Assembly: GCF_040676615.1 (NCBI RefSeq)
Contig: NZ_JBFAPI010000010.1
Location: 186,001 to 250,000 of the forward strand
DNA: 64,000 nt
Reading direction: 5' to 3'
Source of the DNA: Asanoa sp040676615
GTDB lineage: Bacteria > Actinomycetota > Actinomycetes > Mycobacteriales > Micromonosporaceae
The notes beneath the pieces are model-generated. The model made no database searches, was not told the origin of the DNA, and saw nothing but the letters and a program-made list of their open reading frames with translations. The position numbers and the translations under genes are program-made. Shown here in pieces: positions 1-7,825 of the stretch (positions are counted from its first letter, which is position 1; every line of letters starts with the position of its first letter).

Positions 1-373
1 CGGTCAGACCCGGGTCGGCGTTGTGCAGCACCGAGTTGTAGGCCCAACGCACCAGCAGCGCACCGCAGAAGGCACCCAACACCTGAGCGAAGATGTAGGG
101 CACGACGCTCTTCCACGGAAACTTCCTGAACGCCGCCAACGCGATCGTGACGGCCGGATTCAGGTGAGCACCGGAGATGCGTGCCGCGGTGTAGACACCG
201 AGCACAACACCGAAACCCCATGCCCACGAGATGCTGTTGTGGTCACCGAGGGCAGAGCCACCGGCTACTACCTGAGCGACCACACCAATACCGAAGAGCA
301 GCAGAATCATCGTGCCCAGGAACTCAGCAATCATCTGGACCACGATGTTCTGTCTGCTGAGAATTCCTCTCAT
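1..373 (-). CDS. Aquaporin / glycerol facilitator (MIP family), 5' part only
   Basis: Reading leftward from an ATG at 373 gives 124 residues before the window edge cuts the gene. The protein starts MRGILSRQN, has hydrophobic helices around residues 12-36 and 50-65, and then AHLNPAVTIALAAF, the first NPA box that lines the pore of major intrinsic proteins. A further membrane segment follows. The family forms passive channels for water, glycerol or small solutes in the cytoplasmic membrane. Whether this one is a glycerol facilitator or a water channel depends on the second NPA half outside the window. A GTG three codons upstream (381-379) could also be the start; a G-rich stretch precedes both. 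Confidence 0.9.
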   Translation of the reverse strand, partial: MRGILSRQNIVVQMIAEFLGTMILLLFGIGVVAQVVAGGSALGDHNSISWAWGFGVVLGVYTAARISGAHLNPAVTIALAAFRKFPWKSVVPYIFAQVLGAFCGALLVRWAYNSVLHNADPGLT

Positions 374-786
374 CCCAGCCACAGCTTCTAGCCCCCCAAC
401 AGTGCAACGTGGCGAACCGGATGATCGGCAGTCACCGCCAGGAGCGCGCCTGAGTCCCACAAAGGGATGAAGGCCCCAATCAGGGGATAGACACGTAACT
501 AACGGTTATGTCTGAATATTCGGATTCGCCCTCTATCACCGTCAGTCAAGCACGGGACCTCCGATAGGGCTACGGCCACTCGCTTTAAACCCGAGAATTG
601 CTCTTTTTTCATGGCGAGCTGGGGTAGATGCGAGGTCTCGACCGACTTTCCGCGGGCCGTGCGACGGCCCGAGCGGATCACCTATGTCAGGCTAACCCGC
701 ACGGCCGCGTGGGGAGTCCGGATCCACCACCATCCACAATGGTTGGTACGTGACGATGCCGGTGATGCGGGGAACGTCCAGTGTGG
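374..786. other. Intergenic region upstream of the aquaporin gene
   Basis: This 413-base stretch holds no convincing gene. Its middle (about 480-610) is clearly more AT-rich than the surroundings, as expected for a promoter of the leftward aquaporin gene. A 60-codon leftward reading frame at 499-681 has no ribosome binding site and ordinary random composition, so I do not call it. Confidence 0.5.
489..513. promoter_or_regulatory. Imperfect inverted repeat, possible operator for the aquaporin gene
   Basis: The arms AGACACGTAAC and GGTTATGTCT are near-complementary around a TAAC centre. The site lies about 115 bases upstream of the aquaporin start in the AT-rich part of the gap. The pairing is imperfect by two bases and no cognate regulator is visible, so this is only a candidate. 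Confidence 0.2.
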
Positions 787-1482
787 TCAGGACGTGGGCG
801 TCGGCTGCGGCGCACCGGTGGGCCGCAGCACGGCACAGGCCTCAAGGGCCGCGGCGTCAGGCGTGGCACCGCCTTCGGCGCCGTGGTCGGAGAGGCAGTT
901 GCGGTAGGCGGTGTCCGCGCCGCGGTTGCCGCCACCGCGCCGACCGGGCTCACCAGCGGGCCGGCCGGTCGGCAGCAGCGACGCGCACGCCTCCTGGGCC
1001 TTCTGCCACGTCTGCTCGTCGACGCCTTGCGGCCGCATGCCGCCGAATCCGCCACCCGGGAAACCGCGGCCACCGGGCCGGCCGGACGGGAATGTGGTCG
1101 GCCGGCCGGAGGGGAAGGCGGTCGGCCGGCCGGAGGGGAAGGCGGTCGGCCGGCCGGAGGGGAAGGCGGTCGGCCGGCCCCACGGAAAGGCCGTCGGCCG
1201 GCCGGACGGGAAGGCGGTCGGCCGGCCGGAGGGGAATGCGGTCGGCCGGCCTGAAGGGCGGCCGGACGGCCGGTCGCTCGGGCGGACCGCGAAACCGGCC
1301 GGTGCCGAGGGCAGGGTGATGCCCTGCTTACCCAGGCAGTCCCGGTAGGCGGTGAAGCCGGCGCCGCCCGTACCCGATGCGGGTGTGGCACCGCTCGCGT
1401 CGCCGGAGCCGCAGCCCGCGACGGCGAACAGGGTGACAGCGGCGGCAGCAAGGACGAAGCCCGGCCGGAGCAAGCGGGTCAA
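787..1482 (-). CDS. Secreted lipoprotein with FPSGRPTA octapeptide repeats
   Basis: The start is a TTG at 1482, supported by AGGAGG five bases upstream. The 231-residue product has a signal peptide ending in a lipobox (VAGC, lipidated Cys24), so it should be anchored on the outer face of the membrane. A short module with an AYRDCL motif and a later EACASLLPT motif is seen at residues 45-172. A second copy (AYRNCL, EACAVLRPT) occupies residues 192-222, so a two-cysteine module has been duplicated. The first copy is interrupted by about seven tandem FPSGRPTA-like octapeptides (about 78-132) and a Gly-rich run. No enzymatic motif is present. The gene is divergent from the response regulator gene to its right. 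Function unknown. Confidence 0.8.
   Translation of the reverse strand: MTRLLRPGFVLAAAAVTLFAVAGCGSGDASGATPASGTGGAGFTAYRDCLGKQGITLPSAPAGFAVRPSDRPSGRPSGRPTAFPSGRPTAFPSGRPTAFPWGRPTAFPSGRPTAFPSGRPTAFPSGRPTTFPSGRPGGRGFPGGGFGGMRPQGVDEQTWQKAQEACASLLPTGRPAGEPGRRGGGNRGADTAYRNCLSDHGAEGGATPDAAALEACAVLRPTGAPQPTPTS
1087..1251 (-). repeat. Tandem 24-bp coding repeats (FPSGRPTA units)
   Basis: About seven near-identical 24-base units, GGCCGGCCGGAGGGGAAGGC plus four bases on the plus strand, are arranged head to tail inside the lipoprotein gene. Variants differ at one or two bases, for example WGRPTAFP in one unit. All units are multiples of three, so changes in copy number would keep the frame. Confidence 0.9.
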
Positions 1483-1813
1483 CGACGCCTCCTATGGAAG
1501 GTGGTCGTGCCGCGAGGGTTCGGGGCCGGCCCCCCGCGGCACGCGCGCCTCATGCAACCGGTGCGACCTCCGGGTCACCTCGGACCAACCTCGGAATCAG
1601 CTCAACGCGGCGTGTCGGGTCACGGTCGGGGCGCGATCGGGCGGCCGCGGGTGCGCATCGTCCGAGCCGCCATCGGCGACCCGTCTGAGCAGGTGTAACG
1701 GCGCGTCGTGGGCCGCTGCCGGTGTCGCGGCCATCGACGCGCGACAGATCGTCACAGCCTCTTCCTAGCGCGTTCCCAGGCAGTTCCGAGCGTCGGTCCG
1801 TAAGAGATACGGT
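1483..1813. other. Divergent intergenic region between lipoprotein and response regulator genes
   Basis: This 331-base gap contains the ribosome binding site of the leftward lipoprotein gene (AGGAGG near 1488-1493). To the right it must contain the promoter of the two-component operon. A TAAGAG hexamer at 1801-1806 lies close enough to the GTG start at 1814 that the operon mRNA could be leaderless or nearly so. No gene or repeat is visible. Confidence 0.45.
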
Positions 1814-2518
1814 GTGCCAGCGCGACCGACCCGGGTGCTCGTCGTCGACGACGAGCCCAATATCTGTGCCCTGCTCTCCGCCACGCTCCGGCTGGTCGAC
1901 TTCGACGTGCGGGTCGCGTCCGGGGGGTTCGAAGCGCTGACCGCGGCCGAGGAGTTCACCCCCGACCTCGTCGTGCTCGACGTGATGCTGCCCGACCTCG
2001 ACGGCTTCCAGGTCGCCCGGCGGCTGCGCGCCGGTGGCGGGCCGGGCGTGCCGGTGTTGTTCCTGACCGCCAAGGACGCCGTCGAAGACCGCATCTCCGG
2101 GCTGACCGCCGGCGCCGACGACTACGTCACCAAACCGTTCAGCCTGGAGGAGGTGGTGCTGCGGATCAGGGCGATCCTGCGCCGCGGCAACCCGGCGACC
2201 ACCGAACAGGGCGTGCTGCGCTACGCCGACCTCGAGATCGACGAGGACGCGCACGAGGTGCGCCGCGCCGGCCGGCTGGTCGAGCTCTCGCCGACGGAGT
2301 TCAAGCTCCTGCGCTATCTGCTGGTCAACGCGGGCCGCGTGGTCAGCAAGGCGCAGATCCTCGACCGGGTGTGGAGCTACGACTTCGGCGGCGACGGCCG
2401 GATCGTCGAGTCCTACGTCTACTACCTGCGGAAGAAGATCGACTCGCGCGAGCCGGCGCTGATCCACACGGTGCGGGGCGTCGGCTATGCCCTGCGCCTG
2501 CCCCGGGACCAGGAATGA
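1814..2518 (+). CDS. OmpR/PhoB-type response regulator
   Basis: A 234-residue two-domain regulator. The receiver domain (about 6-120) has the acidic pair D12/D13, the phosphoacceptor D56 in VVLDVMLPDLDG, T85 and K107 in the usual places. The C-terminal winged helix (about 135-230) ends with the conserved SYVYYLRKKID and HTVRGVGYALR motifs of this family. It should bind DNA when phosphorylated by the histidine kinase encoded directly downstream, whose start codon overlaps this stop (ATGA). The start is a GTG with only a weak AAGAGA upstream. The target genes are not evident; the neighbouring repeat lipoprotein is one possibility. Confidence 0.95.
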   Translation: MPARPTRVLVVDDEPNICALLSATLRLVDFDVRVASGGFEALTAAEEFTPDLVVLDVMLPDLDGFQVARRLRAGGGPGVPVLFLTAKDAVEDRISGLTAGADDYVTKPFSLEEVVLRIRAILRRGNPATTEQGVLRYADLEIDEDAHEVRRAGRLVELSPTEFKLLRYLLVNAGRVVSKAQILDRVWSYDFGGDGRIVESYVYYLRKKIDSREPALIHTVRGVGYALRLPRDQE

Positions 2519-4035
2519 TCCCACCGGTGTCGCCGCGGCTACGGCGCTGGCGGCACTGGACCCTGCGTGCCCGGTTGGTGGTCGTCGTGGCGGCGCTCAG
2601 TGCGCTGGCGTTGCTGGTCGCCAACGCGATCGGCCTGGCGCTGCTGCGCCGCAACCTGACCGACCGGGTCGACGAGCAGCTCGTCATGATGGGCCAGGCC
2701 GCGGCCCAGCGCCGGAGTTGGGAGGCGGTGGTGCCGCCACCCAACCCGTCGTTCCCGCGCGGCCAGTTCGACGTCGACCGGGCGGTCGCCCTGGTGCCGC
2801 CGGACGGCACCGCGCCGGTGGTGCGCGTTCAGGACGGGGTGTCGCCACCGGCGTTTCCGCCGGTCGCCGTTCTCGCGGCGCGGGCCGGCGGCGACCCGTT
2901 CACCGTCGCGGCGGTCGACGGCACCATGTCGTGGCGGCTGCTGGTCGTCGCCCGCGGCGACGGCGGCCTGTTCGTCTCGGGCGTCTCCCTGCGGGCCGTC
3001 GACACCACGGCCGACCTGCTCCTCGCGATCGACCTCGCCGTGACGCTGGTGGTGCTGGCGATCCTCGCGATCCTCGCGGCCCTGGTGGTTCGGGTGGGCC
3101 TGCGTCCGCTGACCCGGATCGAGGGCACCGCCGCGGCGATCACCGGCGGCGACCTGTCGCGCCGGGTCCGCGACGCCGACCCGCACACCGAGCCCGGCCG
3201 GCTCGCCGGCGCCCTGAACGCGATGCTCGACCGGATCCAGGCCGAGGTGTCGGCGCGCACCACCTCCGAGCGGCGGTTGCGGCAGTTCGTCGCGGACGCC
3301 TCGCACGAGCTGCGCACGCCGTTGACCTCGATCGGCGGCTTCGCGCAGCTCTACCGGTACGGCCGGATGGGCCCCGGCCCGCAGCTCGACGAGACGATGG
3401 CCCGGATCGAGGCCGAGTCGGCCCGGATGGGCCTGCTGGTCGAAGACCTGCTCCAGCTGGCCCGGCTCGACCTGCAGCGGCGCCCCGAGCGGCGGCCGGT
3501 CGACCTGCTCGCCATCGCGGCCGACACGATCCGGGACGCGCACGCCCGGCAGCCCGACCGTCCCGTTCAGCTGGCCACCGCCGACGGCCCGCAGGACGCG
3601 CCGTTCGAACCGGTGACCGTGCTGGGCGACGACCACGGGCTGCGCCAGGTCGCCACCAACCTCGTCGCCAACGCTCTCCAGCACACGTCGGCGCCGGCGA
3701 CCGTGACGGTCACGGTCGGCCGCCGCCTGCCGGGCGCCGTCGCGGGGCGGCCCGCCGCGGCCGTCGGGGAGATACCCGCCGACCGGCCGCTCGCCGTGCT
3801 GGAGGTTGCCGACACCGGCCCGGGCGTGCCGGCCGAGCACGCGGAGCGGATCTTCGAACGGCTCTACCGCGCCGACCCCAGCCGGAACCGCCGCAGCGGC
3901 GGCTCCGGCCTCGGACTGTCCATCGTGGCCGCGATCGTGTCCAGCCACGGCGGTCGGGTCGAGCTCCATGCCGGGCCGGGCACCGGCGCCACGTTCCGGG
4001 TGTTGCTGCCCGAGGACGGCCGGGTCGTGAGCTGA
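2515..4035 (+). CDS. Sensor histidine kinase of the OmpR-type pair
   Basis: The start is the ATG at 2515, overlapping the regulator stop, with AGGA just upstream. The 506-residue protein has a first membrane helix at about 19-44, an extracytoplasmic sensor region (about 50-165) with no recognised fold, and a second helix at about 168-194. A HAMP segment follows (195-250), then the dimerisation helix with the phosphorylatable His264 in ASHELRTPLTS. The C-terminal ATPase domain contains N-box NLVANALQH, DTGPGV and SGGSGLGLSI. It autophosphorylates on ATP and passes the phosphate to the regulator encoded upstream. The signal sensed is unknown. Confidence 0.95.
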   Translation: MIPPVSPRLRRWRHWTLRARLVVVVAALSALALLVANAIGLALLRRNLTDRVDEQLVMMGQAAAQRRSWEAVVPPPNPSFPRGQFDVDRAVALVPPDGTAPVVRVQDGVSPPAFPPVAVLAARAGGDPFTVAAVDGTMSWRLLVVARGDGGLFVSGVSLRAVDTTADLLLAIDLAVTLVVLAILAILAALVVRVGLRPLTRIEGTAAAITGGDLSRRVRDADPHTEPGRLAGALNAMLDRIQAEVSARTTSERRLRQFVADASHELRTPLTSIGGFAQLYRYGRMGPGPQLDETMARIEAESARMGLLVEDLLQLARLDLQRRPERRPVDLLAIAADTIRDAHARQPDRPVQLATADGPQDAPFEPVTVLGDDHGLRQVATNLVANALQHTSAPATVTVTVGRRLPGAVAGRPAAAVGEIPADRPLAVLEVADTGPGVPAEHAERIFERLYRADPSRNRRSGGSGLGLSIVAAIVSSHGGRVELHAGPGTGATFRVLLPEDGRVVS

Positions 4036-4110
4036 CCCAAGATCACCCATTCGGGTGACAGCCGTGCCGGATGCCGGCGCGGCCGGTCGCACCGGTGAGT
4101 AGGTTGACGG

Positions 4111-4494
4111 GTGACCGTTGAGGACCGGATCGGCGACGCCGTCAACGTTCTCGTCACGATCGTCGAGGCCGCCGGCGCGGTCATCATCGGCGTGGGCGCG
4201 CTGGTCGCCTTCGTGCGGCTGCTGATGGTCGCCGTGCGCAGTCGCGACACGGCCTCGTTCGCGCTCGTCCGGCTCAGCCTCGGCCGCTACCTCGTGCTGG
4301 GGTTGGAGTTCCAGCTGGCCGGCGACATCCTGCGCACCGCGATCTCGCCGTCGTTCAGCGACATCGGCCAACTGGCGGCGATCGCGGCGATCCGAACTGC
4401 GCTCAACTACTCGTTGCGCCGCGAGATCGACGAGGAACGCCGCCAGCTGGCCGCCGATCGCGGCGGCACGGGCGAGGTGCCGCCGCGGGCATGA
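4111..4494 (+). CDS. DUF1622 family membrane protein
   Basis: A 127-residue integral membrane protein with GTG start. Hydrophobic segments lie at about 13-40 and 57-75, and the sequence RYLVLGLEFQLAGDIL followed by RTALNYSLRREIDEE is characteristic of the DUF1622 family. These are small inner-membrane proteins without an assigned biochemical role. It overlaps the next small membrane protein gene by four bases (ATGA), so the two are probably co-translated. Confidence 0.8.
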   Translation: MTVEDRIGDAVNVLVTIVEAAGAVIIGVGALVAFVRLLMVAVRSRDTASFALVRLSLGRYLVLGLEFQLAGDILRTAISPSFSDIGQLAAIAAIRTALNYSLRREIDEERRQLAADRGGTGEVPPRA

Positions 4495-4763
4495 GCTTCG
4501 GCGATGTGGTCGAGCTGGGAAGCACCCTCGCCGTCGGCATGGGGGTGGTCGTGACGGCGGCGGTGCTGGCCGCGACCCGGCGCCCCCTGGCCGCGCTCGC
4601 CGCGTTGCTCGACTTCCTCGTCGCGGCCGGCCTGCTGCACCTGGCCGCCGATCCGACCTACCTGCGTGCCCTCTCGGCCGGCATCGTGCTCGCGATCCGG
4701 CACCTGATCAGCTGGACGCTGCGCACCGACAGCCAGGTGCTCGCGCGGCCCCGAGATCCCTAG
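4491..4763 (+). CDS. Small membrane protein coupled to the DUF1622 protein
   Basis: A 90-residue protein with three hydrophobic segments (about 9-27, 32-50 and 58-75). Its second half (RHLISWTLRTDSQV) resembles the loop after the last helix of the DUF1622 partner. Its start overlaps the upstream stop, which suggests the two work together as subunits of one membrane complex. No family with known function is recognised. Its stop codon TAG shares a CTAG tetramer with the stop of the oppositely oriented pseudogene. Confidence 0.6.
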   Translation: MSFGDVVELGSTLAVGMGVVVTAAVLAATRRPLAALAALLDFLVAAGLLHLAADPTYLRALSAGIVLAIRHLISWTLRTDSQVLARPRDP

Positions 4764-4940
4764 AGCGCCTTCTTCGCGTCTTCGTAGCTGCCTTCGGGCG
4801 CCGTCGCGGCCGGGCTGTAGAAGAGGTTGAGCATCCCGGTCCGGAAGGTCTCCGACTTGGTGAGTGTCAGCGGGAATTTCGTTGGGCGCCTCCACCACGC
4901 CGTCGAGCGACATGAACAACTGCTCCACAATCCTCCGCAT
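4760..4940 (-). pseudogene. Remnant of a dihydrofolate-reductase-like (RibD C-terminal domain) gene
   Basis: The first 22 codons from the ATG at 4940 (RRIVEQLFMSLDGVVEAPN) match the strongly conserved N-terminus of actinobacterial dihydrofolate-reductase-family proteins. In the next frame, from about 4878 down, the sequence FPLTLTKSETFRTGMLNLFY plus a short tail matches their extreme C-terminus. The intervening roughly 130-150 residues are missing and the two ends are out of frame. The gene therefore underwent an internal deletion plus frameshift. No full-length copy is in the window. Confidence 0.7.
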
Positions 4941-5056
4941 AACGGCGACCCTGGCGGCGCGGATCTGAAACGATTATGCGGCATTCGGCGGAACTGTCTT
5001 ACGTGGACACCCGTGCGGTTCGGCCGTTCAAAGCGTGCCTGGAAAGGATATCCGCG

Positions 5057-6373
5057 ATGGTCGGTCGCGCCCTGCTCGCTGTCGTGGCAGCGGCTACCCT
5101 GGCGGGTGCCGCCGCCGGGCCGGCCGCTGCGGCCGCCGGCCGGGCGCCGTCGGCGTTCGACTCCGCCGCTGCCCGCTACGACGTGCCCCGTGACCTCTTG
5201 CTGTCGCTCGGCTGGGCCCAGTCACGGCTGGACCAGGGCGCGGTCGGGCGCGGGGGCGACTGCGGCGTCATGCAGCTTTCGGTCGGGCGCACCCTGCCGG
5301 TGGCCGAGGCGTTGACCGGGCTGTCCCGCGGCGACCTGTGCGGCAGCGAGGCGGCCAACGTGGCCGGCGCCGCCGCGGTGCTGCGCTTCTATTCCGACCG
5401 CGACGGCCTTTCCTCGGCGGCCCGATCCGACGTCAACCGGTGGTACGGCCCGGTGGCCCGGTTCGCCGGACCGGTCGACGACTCGATCGCCCGGCTGTTC
5501 GCCGACACGGTCTACGACCAGTTGGCCGCCGGGTTCGCCGGGCCGGCGCGGGTCGCGGCCCGGCCGGTGGCACCGGAGCGCGGCCGGTTCGAAGACGTGC
5601 CGGCCTGGGGGACCGCGTCCGAGCGCAGTCCCGACCACCCGCCGGCCGTCTGGGCGCCGGCGCACAAGGACAACTACGAGGTCGCCAACCGGGAGAAGAG
5701 CGGGCCGATCGACTTCGTGGTCATCCACGTGACGCAGGGCTCGTACGCCGGGACGATCGCCTGGTTCAAGAACCCGGAATCGGAGGTGAGCGCCCACTAC
5801 ACCTTCCGGTCGTCGGACGGCGCGGTCACCCAGTCGGTGCGGGAGAAGGACATCGGCTGGCACGCCGCCAACAAGGACTACAACGCGCGCTCGATCGGCA
5901 TCGAGCACGAGGGTTTCATCGAAAACCCGGCCTGGTTCACCGACGCGATGTATCGGTCGTCGGCGGCGTTGACCCGGATCCTGACCCGGGAGTACGGGAT
6001 TCCGCGTGACCGCAAGCACATCATCGGCCACGGCGAGGTGCCGACGGCCGACCACACCGACCCGGGACCCTACTGGAACTGGACCTACTACCTCGAATTG
6101 GTCAACGGGAACTTCCTGAAGGGCACGGGCATCGTCGACACGCCGACCGGCCGGCTCAACGTGCGCGGCGGGCCGGGGACCGGCAGCCCGGTTGTCGGCT
6201 CGGTGGCCGACGGCACGAAGGTGACCATCTTCTGCCAGCGCGCCGGCAGCAAGGTGACCGGCACGTTCGGGACCAGCACGGTCTGGAACCGGATCGGCAT
6301 GGACCGGTGGGTGTCGTCCACCTATCTGCGCACCAGCCAGCCGGGGTTCATTCCCCGCGTGCCGCGTTGCTGA
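5057..6373 (+). CDS. Secreted N-acetylmuramoyl-L-alanine amidase with SH3-like tail (copy 1)
   Basis: I place the start at the ATG at 5057, nine bases after a GGAAAGGA ribosome site; an upstream in-frame ATG at 4976 lacks one. The 438-residue protein has a signal peptide, then an SLT-like segment (FDSAAARYDVPRDLLLSLGWAQSRLDQ region). The amidase-2 domain follows (VVIHVTQGSYAGT, GWHAANKDYN, SIGIEHEG and HIIGHGEVP, with zinc-ligand histidines), then a C-terminal SH3b-like module (LNVRGGPGTG). It should cleave the amide bond between muramic acid and the stem peptide outside the cell. In the SLT-like segment the usual catalytic Glu position is Gln (AQSRL), so that part probably only binds glycan. 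A paralogue follows in tandem. Confidence 0.88.
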   Translation: MVGRALLAVVAAATLAGAAAGPAAAAAGRAPSAFDSAAARYDVPRDLLLSLGWAQSRLDQGAVGRGGDCGVMQLSVGRTLPVAEALTGLSRGDLCGSEAANVAGAAAVLRFYSDRDGLSSAARSDVNRWYGPVARFAGPVDDSIARLFADTVYDQLAAGFAGPARVAARPVAPERGRFEDVPAWGTASERSPDHPPAVWAPAHKDNYEVANREKSGPIDFVVIHVTQGSYAGTIAWFKNPESEVSAHYTFRSSDGAVTQSVREKDIGWHAANKDYNARSIGIEHEGFIENPAWFTDAMYRSSAALTRILTREYGIPRDRKHIIGHGEVPTADHTDPGPYWNWTYYLELVNGNFLKGTGIVDTPTGRLNVRGGPGTGSPVVGSVADGTKVTIFCQRAGSKVTGTFGTSTVWNRIGMDRWVSSTYLRTSQPGFIPRVPRC

Positions 6374-6474
6374 AGGAAACATTCACTTGCAGCTCGCCTC
6401 GCGGTCTTTCTTTACATCGAAGTTCATCACAGTGTACGGTTCGGCCATCGCCCTGACTGCGAAGGGATTTCGCG

Positions 6475-7782
6475 ATGGTCCTTCGTCTGATGCTGTCTGT
6501 CGTGCTGGCCGCCGCTGCTCCCTTGGTTCCCGCGGACCCCGCGCCGACGGCGGTCTTCGGAGCCGCGGCCGCGCGTTACGACGTACCCCGTGATCTGCTC
6601 CTGTCCGTGGGTTATGCGCAGTCGCGACTCGACCAGACTGCCAGCGGGCAGGTGGGTGCCCACGGGATCATGCAGTTGACCGATGCGGCAACGCTGCCGT
6701 CGGCGGCGGCGTTGACCGGGTTGCCGCAACGCGAGTTGCGCACCGGGCTCGCGGCCAACGTGTCGGGTGCGGCGGCGGTGTTGCGCTCCTACGCCGACGC
6801 CGAGGGGCTCTCCGCGGTGGCCCGATCCGATGTCAACCGCTGGTTCGGGGCGGTCGCCCGGTTCTCCGGTGCGGCGGACCCGGCGGTGGCGCGGTTGTTC
6901 GCCGACACCGTGTTCGCTCAGCTCGCGTCAGGATTCGCCGCCGGCCCGTTCGACGTGCCGGGCCGCCCGGTGGCGCCGGACCGCGGCAAGCTCGCGGCGG
7001 TGCCCGCCTGGGGCAGTGGCGACGTCGGCATCATGAGCGCCGACTACGGCCCCGCCGTGTGGGCGCCGGCCGACCCCGGCAACTACACGGTGTCGAACAG
7101 GACGACCAGCTATCCCGTCAACTACGTGGTCATCCACATGACGCAGGGTTCGTACGCCGGCAGCATCAGTTGGTTCCAGAACCCGGCGTCGAACGTCAGC
7201 GCGCACTACATCTTCCGGTCGTCGGACGGCGCGGTGACGCAGGCGGTGCGGGAGAAGGACATCGCCTATCACGCGGGCAACTGGGACTACAACACGCGTT
7301 CGATCGGCATCGAGCACGAGGGGTTCGTCGACAACCCCGCCTGGTTCACCGACGCGATGTATCGAGCGTCGGCGGCGTTGACGCGCAACCTGACGACGAA
7401 GTACGGAATCCCGCGCGACCGGGCGCACATCATCGGCCACCGCGAGGTGCCGGGCGCGACGCACACCGACCCGGGCCCCAACTGGAACTGGACCTACTAC
7501 ATGCAACTCGTCAACGGTGTCACCGGAACCGGCAGCGGCACGGTCGACACGGCGTCGACCAACCTGAACGTCCGCGGTGGGCCCGGCACCGGGTTCGCGG
7601 TGGTCGGCACGGTCGCCGATGGCGCCGCCGTGACGGTGTGGTGCCAGGCGGCCGGCACGACGGTGACCGGCACGTTCGGCACGAGCAACGTGTGGAACCG
7701 GATCGGCACCGGGCGTTGGGTCTCCGACACCTATGTGCGCACGGGGTACAACGGGTTCATCCCGGGCGTGCCGCGCTGCTGA
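6475..7782 (+). CDS. Secreted N-acetylmuramoyl-L-alanine amidase with SH3-like tail (copy 2)
   Basis: This 435-residue protein is a tandem paralogue of the preceding gene along its whole length: signal peptide, SLT-like segment with YAQSRLDQ, amidase-2 domain (VVIHMTQGSYAGS, YHAGNWDYN, SIGIEHEG, HIIGHREVP) and SH3b-like tail ending FIPGVPRC. The 45 bases before both start codons are also similar (CGGTTCGGCC near the left end, a purine-rich ribosome site, then CGCGATGG). The duplication therefore included the promoter-proximal region. The two proteins probably both remodel peptidoglycan; why two copies are kept is unclear. The conserved C-terminal cysteine is shared. Confidence 0.88.
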   Translation: MVLRLMLSVVLAAAAPLVPADPAPTAVFGAAAARYDVPRDLLLSVGYAQSRLDQTASGQVGAHGIMQLTDAATLPSAAALTGLPQRELRTGLAANVSGAAAVLRSYADAEGLSAVARSDVNRWFGAVARFSGAADPAVARLFADTVFAQLASGFAAGPFDVPGRPVAPDRGKLAAVPAWGSGDVGIMSADYGPAVWAPADPGNYTVSNRTTSYPVNYVVIHMTQGSYAGSISWFQNPASNVSAHYIFRSSDGAVTQAVREKDIAYHAGNWDYNTRSIGIEHEGFVDNPAWFTDAMYRASAALTRNLTTKYGIPRDRAHIIGHREVPGATHTDPGPNWNWTYYMQLVNGVTGTGSGTVDTASTNLNVRGGPGTGFAVVGTVADGAAVTVWCQAAGTTVTGTFGTSNVWNRIGTGRWVSDTYVRTGYNGFIPGVPRC

Positions 7783-7784
7783 CG

Positions 7785-7825
7785 GGCTCTGCCGGACCGC
7801 CTTGGTCGAAGCCGGCTTCAGAGCC
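7785..7825. terminator. Possible hairpin between convergent genes
   Basis: GGCTCTG and CAGAGCC form a seven-base stem, with CCGG pairs further inside, just after the amidase stop. The right arm overlaps the stop codon of the convergent fusion gene. No T-run follows, so termination is only plausible. Confidence 0.35.

Noticed and set aside
499..681. 60-codon frame upstream of the aquaporin gene
   Set aside because: No ribosome site, no family pattern, and it lies in the probable promoter region.
1087..1251. Regular 24-bp repeats as a CRISPR array
   Set aside because: The units abut without spacers, lie in frame inside a gene with a good ribosome site, and encode FPSGRPTA repeats.
2539..4371. 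610-codon minus-strand frame opposite the histidine kinase
   Set aside because: The translation is Arg/Gly/Asp-rich without any domain, and the plus strand encodes an intact kinase.
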